Positions 1 through 5,083 of a stretch of 5,083 nucleotides of DNA are shown here, in pieces. Each line of letters begins with the position of its first letter. Positions within the stretch are counted from its first letter, which is position 1. The notes beneath the pieces were generated by a model. The model was not told where the DNA came from. It did no database searches and saw nothing but the letters and a program-made list of their open reading frames with translations. Source of the stretch: Acidobacteriota bacterium (GTDB lineage: Bacteria; Acidobacteriota; Terriglobia; Acidiferrales; UBA7541); NCBI GenBank assembly GCA_003131705.1, contig PKUY01000317.1, positions 3,039 to 8,121 on the forward strand, given 5' to 3'. The position numbers and the translations under genes were made by a program.

Positions 1-437
1 CCGTTCCCGCCGGTCCCGGCGTCATCTTGATCGGCCATCAAGCCGACTACAGCGTGGACAACACCGATAACGTCATGGGCGTTCGCTACAATCGCAAGAT
101 GGTTCTCGACGGCAACAACCACGACCGCCTGACGCAGGCGACGCGATCCGCTCTCGCAGCCTGCCAGCGTTTGGAAACGGAGCCAACTGTGAACGGCAAG
201 ATTCAGTTCAATGGTCAGGACGTGGAAGTCTTCATCAATGACCGCCTCGCTGCTCCGAATACGGACTCCACGCGCGAAGCGACGAAGTCTGAGTTAAATG
301 GTTTCTTCGGGAAGCTATTTCACGGCGCCGACTTTTCCTTGTCACACGAAACCGATCCTCGCCGCCTTTTCGGAGTTTCGGCAAAATCCTCTCGCCTCTT
401 TTCCGTCGCGGATTTACTGAGGAACCTCGCCTCCTAA
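1..437 (+). CDS. C-terminal part of an unrecognised protein (5' end outside window)
   Basis: The frame is open from the window edge (first whole codon at base 3, Val-Pro-Ala-Gly-Pro-Gly) to TAA at 435-437, giving 144 visible residues. An in-frame TTG at 27 falls inside a continuous hydrophobic strand (GVILIGHQADYSV), so it is probably not the start and the gene most likely begins upstream. Visible features are a GHQADYSVDNTD stretch, a GVRYNRK segment, an apparent amphipathic helix around RLTQATRSALAACQRLE, then a strand-like QDVEVFINDRLAAPNTD and a C-terminal FGKLF...DPRRLFGVSAKSSRLFSV tail. There is no signal peptide or membrane segment in the visible part. It reads as a soluble, well-ordered protein, but I cannot name a family or a function. 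It converges on ku with a 57-bp gap, so it is not co-transcribed with it. I am confident it is coding; the function is unknown. Confidence 0.75.
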   Translation, partial: VPAGPGVILIGHQADYSVDNTDNVMGVRYNRKMVLDGNNHDRLTQATRSALAACQRLETEPTVNGKIQFNGQDVEVFINDRLAAPNTDSTREATKSELNGFFGKLFHGADFSLSHETDPRRLFGVSAKSSRLFSVADLLRNLAS

Positions 438-494
438 TTTCTCGTCGCTAAGCACTGCCACTCGCCACTAGCCCCTAACAACTGGCCACTTTCT
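438..494. repeat. Degenerate 7-bp tandem units in the convergent gap
   Basis: Between the stop codons of the upstream gene and ku, bases 457-491 read as five consecutive heptamers: gccactc, gccacta, gccccta, acaactg, gccactt. The hexamer GCCACT occurs at 457, 464 and 485, which keeps the 7-base register (offsets 7 and 28). The unit in the fourth position is poorly conserved. I see no clear hairpin plus T-run terminator here. It is a short and decayed repeat, and its function is unknown. Confidence 0.4.
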
Positions 495-1325
495 CTAGCT
501 AGCTTTTCTCCGCGACCGATGCGGCATCGAAACAACCTTCGGCTCACCCTTCGACGGATGGCTCGCCGCGAGACTCTTCTTCAGCGCCTGCATCATGTCG
601 ATCACTGGCGCCTTCGCAGTCTTCTGCGACGATACCGGCACGGCTTTGCCTTTTAGTTTCGAGTCGACTAATTCGTTCAGACGTTCCTGGAATTCGTCCT
701 TGTAAGCCTCTGGCTTGAACGGAGCCGAGAGGCTCTGGATCAGCTGGTGGGCGAGCTTCACTTCTTCGGGCTTGAGTTTCACGTCGTACGTTTTGCCGTA
801 ACCTTCCACGTTTGAAATCTCGTTGACGTAATACATGGTGTGAAGCGTCAAGCCGTTATTTCGTACGCGGATGAATACGGTGTATTCCCTCTGATGCATG
901 CTGACTTTTGCCACTCCGACTTTCTTCGTGTCTTCCAGCGCCTTAATCAATAGCCGGTACGGCTTCTCCGCGTGTGCCTCCGGCATCGCGAGAAAGGACG
1001 ACTCGAAATAGATGGGATCGACTTCGTTCTCGTCCAAGAACGTGATGATCTCCATGATGCTGCCAGAACTGGGCGTAATCTTCTTGATCTCGTCGCCATC
1101 GACAAGAATGTACTGCCCGGTCTCGTATTCATACCCCTTGATAACTTCGGAGCGATCCACGATGCGATTGCAGTGGGGACAAAAAAGCGGTTGCTTCAAA
1201 CGCGTATTGCACTCTTTGTGAATCTGGTGAAGGTACGTGTGCTTCGTCCGTGCCGCTACGTAGAGACGGACGGGAATAGACACCAGACCAAATGAAATCA
1301 TGCCTTTCCATACGGAAGCCGCCAT
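495..1325 (-). CDS. ku: Ku, DNA double-strand-end binding protein of bacterial NHEJ
   Basis: This is the homodimeric bacterial Ku, which rings broken DNA ends and recruits LigD. The 276-aa product has the family opening (MAASVWKGMISFGLVSIPVRLYVAA), where the WKG..SFGLV.IPV motif is typical. Next comes a Cys cluster C39-x9-C49-x2-C52 (HKECNTRLKQPLFCPHCNR), then the Ku core with ILVDGDEI (73-80), DPIYFESSFLAMPE (103-116), KPYRLLIKALE (121-131), VSMHQREYTVFIRVR (141-155) and LTLHTMYYVNEI (159-170). Residues 208-227 (AYKDEFQERLNELVDSKLKG) match the conserved bacterial C-terminal segment. The protein ends in a short Lys/Arg-rich tail (RSRRKAS), as in many bacterial Ku proteins that use basic tails for DNA binding. 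Length is usual for the family. The ATG at 1325 is preceded by a strong Shine-Dalgarno, AGGGAGGG, 7 bases upstream. It is divergent from ligD. The identification is secure. Confidence 0.97.
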   Translation of the reverse strand: MAASVWKGMISFGLVSIPVRLYVAARTKHTYLHQIHKECNTRLKQPLFCPHCNRIVDRSEVIKGYEYETGQYILVDGDEIKKITPSSGSIMEIITFLDENEVDPIYFESSFLAMPEAHAEKPYRLLIKALEDTKKVGVAKVSMHQREYTVFIRVRNNGLTLHTMYYVNEISNVEGYGKTYDVKLKPEEVKLAHQLIQSLSAPFKPEAYKDEFQERLNELVDSKLKGKAVPVSSQKTAKAPVIDMMQALKKSLAASHPSKGEPKVVSMPHRSRRKAS

Positions 1326-1332
1326 GGCAGTA

Positions 1333-1340
1333 CCCTCCCT
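1333..1340 (-). promoter_or_regulatory. Shine-Dalgarno of ku
   Basis: Read on the minus strand this is AGGGAGGG, separated by 7 bases from the ku ATG (1325-1323). It fixes the ku start and suggests efficient translation. It contrasts with ligD, which has no well-placed ribosome binding site. Confidence 0.8.
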
Positions 1341-1346
1341 AGCGAA

Positions 1347-1374
1347 AGCATACGCCCAGAAACAGCGGGCGCAA
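1347..1374 (-). promoter_or_regulatory. Candidate sigma-70-type promoter for ku
   Basis: On the minus strand TTGCGC (1374-1369) is followed after 16 bases by TATGCT (1352-1347). These match the -35 and -10 consensus at 4/6 positions each. Transcription would begin near 1340, giving a very short leader that starts about at the Shine-Dalgarno. Such matches occur by chance, so this is a weak call. Confidence 0.3.
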
Positions 1375-1502
1375 TCCAGCGAATACCTTATCAGCGCGGA
1401 GCTCGAGCGTGTAGACGATTAAAACCTGAGCCCGCCAACGTTATCGGGGTCAGTCATCACCGTGCATGTACGCGGCGGGATTCAATCGATGTAATTCCAG
1501 GA

Positions 1503-4133
1503 ATGCGGACTTATACTTCATCCATTATGGTCGGCCTTAGCGACTACAAGCGAAAGAGAAAGTTCGGCGCCACGCCCGAACCAGAGGGCCATCGCCAAAA
1601 ATCCGCCGAGCCTATCTTTGTTGTGCAACGCCACGCCGCGAGCCATCTGCATTTCGACTTCCGTCTCGAAGTAAACGGAACGCTCGCGTCCTGGGCTGTT
1701 CCGAAAGGTCCTCCCGAGCAGCCTGGCGAAAAAAGGCTCGCGATCCATGTGGAGGACCATCCTTTGGAATATGCGAAGTTCGAAGGCGAGATCCCCAAAG
1801 GCAACTATGGCGCGGGCAAAGTGCAGATCTGGGATCACGGTACCTTCGAGGTCGAGGGTCCGCCCGGCGCCGCCGCTCAGATCGAACGTGGCGACTTCAA
1901 GTTTCAACTAAAAGGCGAGCGACTCAACGGCCGCTTCGTCCTCGTAAAGATGCGGCGTGCGGAGCGGGAAAATGAGTGGCTGCTAATCCGGAAGACGGTT
2001 GAGGAACCGCTAGATTCGCCGTCGAACTCCAAAGCGAGCGCGACCGGAAAAACAAAACATACAATTGAGGGCGGGAATCCGGCAAGCATCACCGGCGTCA
2101 CGAAGGCGACGATGCCGGATCACGTTTCCGTTACGCTTGCGAATCTCACGGACAAACCATTCTCGAGCCCGGAATGGCTGTTCGAAATCAAATGGGACGG
2201 TGAGAGATCGCTTGCGTTTGTCCGGGACGGCGAAGTCGAGTTGTGCGCGCGTTCTGGACGTGACATTACGCTCGAATACCCAGAGTTGAAAGAGATCGCG
2301 AAGCGCATGAATGCTCGCCGAGCGATCCTGGACGGCGAAATTGTGGTCCTCGATGAATCTGGCCGGTCGGACTTCCTGCGAATTCAGGCGCGCTTCGGCG
2401 TTCTGAATCCGTCCGTGGCTTTGCAACGAAAAACCCCGGTCACCTTCTACGCGTTCGACCTTCTTTATTGCGACGGTTACGACCTGCGAAAAGCCGCGCT
2501 GGAGGATCGCAAAGAACTTTTGCGCGAACTGCTCGATAACTCCGACCGCGTGCGATTTTCGGATCATCAGATCGAAAAAGGTAATGAGTTGTTTGAGGTT
2601 GCGAAGCAGAGGGGCCTTGAAGGAATTATCGCCAAGCGCCGGGACAGCCCATATCCGGGGCGCCGTTCGTCACTATGGCTGAAGCTGAAAAGTGTGCACG
2701 ATCTGGATGTTGTCATTGGCGGATGGACCGCACCCCGAAAAAGCCGCGACCATTTTGGCGCTTTGCTGATGGGCTTATATGACGGCGACAAACTCGAGTA
2801 TGTCGGCAGCGTGGGAACGGGCTTCGATCAGGCTCTTCTCGATCGAACATACAAAACTCTCCTAAGGCTCAAACTCGCGAGTTCTCCATTTCGCAGTGAA
2901 CCGAAAGTTTGCGAAAAAGCTGAATGGGTAAAACCGCAATTAGTTGGACGTGTCAAATACAGCCAATGGACCACCGACAAGAAGTTGCGCCAGCCTGTTT
3001 TCCTCGGCTTTCAAGAAGATCGCGACGCGCGGGACTGCCGTTTTGAAGAGGCAGTTGATCCCCGCCCCGACAAGGCTGAAAAGAGGCTTCAAAAACCCGA
3101 GGAGGGGGTTCAGGACGCGGAGGCGAAGGAAGTCAGGCGGACGAAACAGCCCGCGCGCGCCACTTCTGCTGCGACAATGTCACCAGAAGCGACAAATCTA
3201 GCGCAAGAACTCGCGCAGGGTAGCGGCGAGGCAATCGTCCTGGATCTCGATGGCAAACGTCTGAGTATGACCCATCTAAATAAAATCTTTTTCCCCGAAC
3301 CGCGGCTGCGCAAGCGTGACATCCTGCTCTATTACCTTCGCGTCGCGCCTTACATCCTGCCTTTTGTGAAGGATCGCCCGCTCGTGCTAAAAAGATATCC
3401 GAACGGAATCAACGGCAAGTTTTTCTTTCAGAAGGAAGCTCCGCCGTCGCGCCCGGATTGGATTCGCACGGTGATGATCGACTCGAAAAAGCGAGGCGGG
3501 AAGATGCCCTACTTTCTCGCGGATGACGCCGCCGATCTGCTTTACCTCACCAATCTGGGCTGCATCGATCACAATCCATGGTCCAGCCGCTTCGACGACG
3601 AGGAACATCCCGATTACATTTTCTTCGACCTGGATCCTACGGACGGCACAAAATTCGACGCGGTGCTCGAAGTCGCACGCGCCATCCATGCGAAGTTGGA
3701 TAGCCTGGGCGTTCGCAGCTACATGAAGACATCGGGAGCCTCCGGTTTTCACATCTACGTACCTTTGGAACGCCAATATACCTACGAGGAGGGCCGGCTG
3801 TTCGCGGGAGCCATCGGGCAGCGTGTGCAAGCCGAATTGCCGAAACTGGTTACCTTCGAGCGCACGCTGAGCAAGCGACGGAAGGGCACCGTGCTCATCG
3901 ACACGATACAGAATGCGCGTGGGAAACCCCTCGCGGCGGTATATTCTTTGCGTCCATTCCCGGGAGCCCCGGTCTCGGCTCCCATTTCTCCTCGCGAGCT
4001 GGGAGAAAGAATTCGCCCTGCGCAATTCAACATCGAGACAATATTCAAACGACTGAAACAGACAGGGGATCTGTGGGCGGATTTCTGGGAGCATCGTCAG
4101 CGGTTGCAGGATGCTGTAGAACGAGCGGTTTGA
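1503..4133 (+). CDS. ligD: LigD, multifunctional NHEJ DNA ligase (PE-LIG-POL)
   Basis: Acts with Ku to process and seal double-strand breaks. The 876-aa product has three domains in the Pseudomonas order, unlike the POL-first mycobacterial order. The 3'-phosphoesterase (about 10-165) has its metal/active-site set H44, H50, D52, R54, H86 and Y90 (RHAASHLHFDFRLE; EDHPLEY). The ATP-dependent ligase (about 205-515) has the KWDG nucleotidyl motif with adenylated Lys K230, RSGRDIT (250-256), LDGEIV (276-281), FYAFDLLY (315-322), EGIIAKR (373-379), LWLKLK (391-396) and an OB-fold ending near LRQPVFLGFQEDR. A charged linker (about 515-575) precedes the AEP-type primase-polymerase (about 575-876), with catalytic D709, D711 (FFDLDP) and D800 (LIDTIQN) and the SGASGFHIY motif. 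Homologues typically begin GLSDYKRKR, so the Met at residue 9 (base 1527) may be the true start; neither start has a good ribosome site. All key residues checked are present, so the enzyme is expected to be active. Confidence 0.97.
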   Translation: MRTYTSSIMVGLSDYKRKRKFGATPEPEGHRQKSAEPIFVVQRHAASHLHFDFRLEVNGTLASWAVPKGPPEQPGEKRLAIHVEDHPLEYAKFEGEIPKGNYGAGKVQIWDHGTFEVEGPPGAAAQIERGDFKFQLKGERLNGRFVLVKMRRAERENEWLLIRKTVEEPLDSPSNSKASATGKTKHTIEGGNPASITGVTKATMPDHVSVTLANLTDKPFSSPEWLFEIKWDGERSLAFVRDGEVELCARSGRDITLEYPELKEIAKRMNARRAILDGEIVVLDESGRSDFLRIQARFGVLNPSVALQRKTPVTFYAFDLLYCDGYDLRKAALEDRKELLRELLDNSDRVRFSDHQIEKGNELFEVAKQRGLEGIIAKRRDSPYPGRRSSLWLKLKSVHDLDVVIGGWTAPRKSRDHFGALLMGLYDGDKLEYVGSVGTGFDQALLDRTYKTLLRLKLASSPFRSEPKVCEKAEWVKPQLVGRVKYSQWTTDKKLRQPVFLGFQEDRDARDCRFEEAVDPRPDKAEKRLQKPEEGVQDAEAKEVRRTKQPARATSAATMSPEATNLAQELAQGSGEAIVLDLDGKRLSMTHLNKIFFPEPRLRKRDILLYYLRVAPYILPFVKDRPLVLKRYPNGINGKFFFQKEAPPSRPDWIRTVMIDSKKRGGKMPYFLADDAADLLYLTNLGCIDHNPWSSRFDDEEHPDYIFFDLDPTDGTKFDAVLEVARAIHAKLDSLGVRSYMKTSGASGFHIYVPLERQYTYEEGRLFAGAIGQRVQAELPKLVTFERTLSKRRKGTVLIDTIQNARGKPLAAVYSLRPFPGAPVSAPISPRELGERIRPAQFNIETIFKRLKQTGDLWADFWEHRQRLQDAVERAV

Positions 4134-4221
4134 TCCGCCCCTCCGATTGCTTTATTTACTTGTCAAAGATCAGTTATCAAAGATCGGGTCGGCCTTTCGT
4201 CAAGAAAGACGAACTCCGAAA

Positions 4222-4303
4222 ATGTTGCGATTAGAAACGATAGCGATCGTTTGTTTTGAATACGTTAAGCGGAATTCTAATAACGGGATGTTGCGATTAG
4301 AAA
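4222..4303. repeat. Pair of exact 16-bp direct repeats, 66 bp apart
   Basis: ATGTTGCGATTAGAAA occurs at 4222-4237 and again at 4288-4303, with a start-to-start distance of 66 bases. The bases next to the two copies do not match, so this is not a simple 66-bp tandem duplication. An exact 16-mer repeated this close by chance is unlikely. The nature of the element (binding site, recombination scar, remnant) is unknown. Confidence 0.7.
4235..4258 (+). terminator. Weak candidate terminator downstream of ligD
   Basis: AAACGAT (4235-4241), loop AGCG, ATCGTTT (4246-4252) forms a 7-bp stem followed by GTTTTG. The stem is short and AT-rich, so stability is low. It lies about 100 bases after the ligD stop and overlaps the first copy of the 16-bp direct repeat. 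It is the only stem followed by T-rich sequence that I see after ligD on this strand. Confidence 0.25.
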
Positions 4304-4454
4304 ACTGGATATTGGCGGCCGTCAGGAGGCGAAGCAAGGAGGCGGCGTCGCAATTGGCGAAAGCCTTCTTTCGGGCTGTCGACATCTTCCTTCCTCCTGT
4401 TGTTCTTTAGTCTGCCGCGCTTAGTCAATACTCGAGTTCGATCTGCGAGGCCGG

Positions 4455-4501
4455 GAAAAGCCTCAGGTGCTCCCGGCAAAATGTGGCCGGGAACACCTGA
4501 G
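4455..4501 (-). terminator. Strong hairpin, probable terminator of the 4507-4803 minus-strand ORF
   Basis: Arms 4462-4477 (CTCAGGTGCTCCCGGC) and 4486-4501 are inverted repeats of 16 bp with one mismatch (C4470 against A4493), closed by an 8-base loop AAAATGTG. Read on the minus strand, the hairpin begins 5 bases after the TAA of the 98-aa ORF and is followed by GC-TTTT (4461-4456), the layout of an intrinsic terminator with a short T-run. On the plus strand no T-run follows. It could instead be a dispersed palindromic repeat; the inverted repeat itself is certain. Confidence 0.55.
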
Positions 4502-4506
4502 CTACA

Positions 4507-4803
4507 TTAAGGTGCGACCCAGCGCTCGGCCTGGACTCCGGCGGCGCGCCAGCCATTTGCCTTATGCACGGTAAATACAAAATGCTCTGAACGCGCGATT
4601 TGACAGGAGCATTTCCAGGTGGACTTGCAGACTGTACGAAAGTGTAGATTCGGGCCACGCACGAAAAACCCGAACTGCAAAGTTGAATCTGGCGGAAGTT
4701 TTTCCAGCTGTGCTCGTCCTTGTTCGCTCCACAGCTTTTTCTTCCGTCGCTGGCCTTCGTTCATCGGAAACGTCGGCATCATTCGAAGCCCGCTACGCGC
4801 CAT
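4507..4803 (-). CDS. Possible small protein, 98 aa, family not recognised
   Basis: This frame has ATG at 4803 and TAA at 4509-4507. The product is basic in its N-terminal third (GQRRKKKLW) and has three close Cys residues, C59, C65 and C67 (VCKSTWKCSC), followed by a plausibly ordered C-terminus (EHFVFTVHKANGWRAAGVQAERWVAP). There is no signal peptide or membrane helix. Support: the frame is open over about 120 codons (back to a TAG at 4866), and the strongest hairpin in the window begins 5 bases after its stop in terminator orientation. Against: there is no clear Shine-Dalgarno at 4803 or at the internal ATGs (4782, 4779, 4764), and I recognise no homologue. Three Cys residues are too few to assert zinc binding. 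If real, it is divergent from the ABC-F gene with a gap of 140 bases. It could also be a chance open frame. Confidence 0.35.
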   Translation of the reverse strand: MARSGLRMMPTFPMNEGQRRKKKLWSEQGRAQLEKLPPDSTLQFGFFVRGPNLHFRTVCKSTWKCSCQIARSEHFVFTVHKANGWRAAGVQAERWVAP

Positions 4804-4929
4804 GGCCGTACCCGACCAATCATGTGGTCCAACGATACCCGGGACTAAGAAGTGACACCTCGTCTACGCGGCTTGCAAACGGCCCCATTACCGATTGTTT
4901 GACGGGGTGCGCGAGGGGCGATTCCACGA

Positions 4930-4935
4930 TATAAT
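4930..4935 (+). promoter_or_regulatory. Consensus -10 box (TATAAT) of the ABC-F gene
   Basis: A perfect TATAAT ends 8 bases before the GTG start at 4944, which would put transcription start at about 4942, almost on the start codon. A TTGACG lies at 4899-4904, but the 25-base spacer is too long for a normal -35/-10 pair, and the hexamer at the expected distance (about 4907, GTGCGC) is poor. This fits a leaderless mRNA, or the box is a chance match and the real promoter lies upstream. Confidence 0.4.
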
Positions 4936-4943
4936 CAGGGGCT

Positions 4944-5083
4944 GTGCTGTCATTCAATAACATCTCGATGCGGTTCGGCGCGAAGATTCTCTTCGAAGAT
5001 GTCTCGTGCACGTTTTTTGAGAATCGGCGTTACGCGATTACCGGCCCGAATGGCGCCGGTAAGTCGACGCTGATGAAGATCCT
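4944..5083 (+). CDS. ABC-F family ATPase, N-terminal fragment (3' end outside window)
   Basis: Forty-six complete codons are visible before the window ends. The peptide starts MLSFNNISMRFGAKILFEDVS and reaches a perfect Walker A motif, GPNGAGKST, at residues 34-42 (bases 5043-5069), followed by LMKIL. The opening 'L-x-x-N-N-x-S-M-x-F-G-x-K-x-L-F-E-D/N-V-S', Walker A directly from residue 34 and the RRYAITGPNGAGKSTLMKIL wording resemble ABC-F proteins of the YbiT/EttA type. These are soluble tandem-ATPase proteins that act on ribosomes rather than as transporters. A transporter ATPase cannot be excluded from 46 residues. GTG at 4944 is chosen because it gives the family N-terminus; the next ATG (4968) would remove the first strand. 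AGGGG at 4937-4941 is only 2 bases from GTG, too close for a standard ribosome site. Confidence 0.88.
   Translation, partial: MLSFNNISMRFGAKILFEDVSCTFFENRRYAITGPNGAGKSTLMKI

Larger units (their letters stand above)
1326..1502. other. Divergent ku/ligD intergenic region
   Basis: These 177 bases separate the divergent starts of ku and ligD and must hold the promoters for both unless ligD is leaderless. Besides the ku ribosome site and candidate promoter, the ligD side has TGTAAT at 1490-1495, a -10-like hexamer only 7 bases before the upstream ATG at 1503, without a clear -35 partner. AGGA (1499-1502) directly abuts that ATG, too close for a normal Shine-Dalgarno. I saw no strong operator-like palindrome and no gene. 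Confidence 0.5.
4134..4461. other. Gene-poor region downstream of ligD with short repeats
   Basis: No convincing gene is seen. The first ~170 bases are visibly more AT-rich than ligD. The stretch holds a 9-bp direct repeat TCAAAGATC (4163-4171, 4177-4185), a 6-bp hairpin TTCGTC/GACGAA (4196-4213), a 7-bp hairpin (4235-4252), a 16-bp direct repeat (4222, 4288), a 6-bp hairpin CGAAAG/CTTTCG (4358-4373) and two GGAGGCG motifs (4325, 4338). An 87-codon frame (4147-4410, TTG start) crosses it but has no ribosome site and no recognisable protein character. It could be decayed sequence or an untranslated tail of the ligD transcript. Confidence 0.5.

Noticed and set aside
972..1295. A 107-codon plus-strand frame across ku
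   Set aside because: It is the antisense of the conserved Ku core and has no ribosome site.
2010..2567. A 185-codon minus-strand open frame inside ligD
   Set aside because: Antisense to the ligase domain, which shows every nucleotidyltransferase motif; no independent evidence of coding.
3045..3225. Possible frameshift or fusion junction in the ligD linker (charged region between LIG and POL)
   Set aside because: The frame is continuous, and variable charged linkers between LigD domains are normal. The preceding OB-fold and following POL domain are both complete.
3387..4094. A 235-codon minus-strand open frame inside ligD
   Set aside because: It lies wholly antisense to the POL domain, whose catalytic residues are intact. 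Long antisense frames are common in GC-rich coding sequence.
4196..4213. TTCGTC/GACGAA hairpin as the ligD terminator
   Set aside because: The stem is only 6 bp and no T-run follows it.
4147..4410. An 87-codon plus-strand frame downstream of ligD, TTG start
   Set aside because: No ribosome site at the start, no protein-like domain character, and it runs through direct repeats and small hairpins. A late in-frame TTG at 4354 has AAGGAGG 11 bases upstream but would give only an 18-residue hydrophobic peptide before the TAG.
4683..4934. An 83-codon plus-strand frame before the ABC-F gene
   Set aside because: Low-complexity, Ser/Thr/Arg-rich composition typical of a shadow frame; overlaps the minus-strand ORF at 4507-4803, which has better support.
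4899..4935. TTGACG (4899-4904) plus TATAAT (4930-4935) as a full sigma-70 promoter
   Set aside because: The spacer is 25 bases, well beyond the usual 16-18, so only the -10 box is kept as a feature.

Overview
The window carries a complete bacterial non-homologous end-joining (NHEJ) module, a divergently arranged ku and ligD pair. Two partial genes flank it at the window edges, and an otherwise gene-poor stretch follows ligD. Base composition is moderately GC-rich. Protein wording suggests a soil-type bacterium, possibly Acidobacteriota: a PE-LIG-POL LigD with a long charged linker, and a Ku with a C-x9-C-x2-C cluster. The taxonomic guess is an impression from the sequences and was not tested.

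Layout: (1) 1-437 (+) is the C-terminal 144 residues of a protein I do not recognise. (2) 438-494 is a short convergent gap made largely of degenerate 7-bp units. (3) 495-1325 (-) is ku, 276 aa, with a strong Shine-Dalgarno. (4) 1326-1502 is the divergent intergenic region. (5) 1503-4133 (+) is ligD, 876 aa, ordered phosphoesterase, ATP-dependent ligase, primase-polymerase, with the catalytic residues I checked in all three domains present. (6) 4134-4506 has no convincing gene. It holds short direct repeats, a small hairpin and a large near-perfect 16-bp inverted repeat. (7) 4507-4803 (-) is a possible small gene of 98 aa. Its stop codon lies 5 bases before the large hairpin, which reads as a terminator for that strand. 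(8) 4944-5083 (+) is the first 46 codons of an ABC-F type ATPase. It has a GTG start and a perfect TATAAT only 8 bases upstream, which suggests a leaderless transcript.

How it works together: Ku binds broken double-strand DNA ends and recruits LigD, which trims 3' ends (PE), fills gaps or adds (ribo)nucleotides (POL) and seals the break (LIG). Two proteins thus cover the core bacterial NHEJ pathway. The two genes are transcribed away from each other from one 177-bp region, so shared control is possible. The flanking genes have no evident link to repair. I found no mobile element, CRISPR array, tRNA or rRNA, and no previously undescribed system that I can support. The least explained stretch is 4134-4943.
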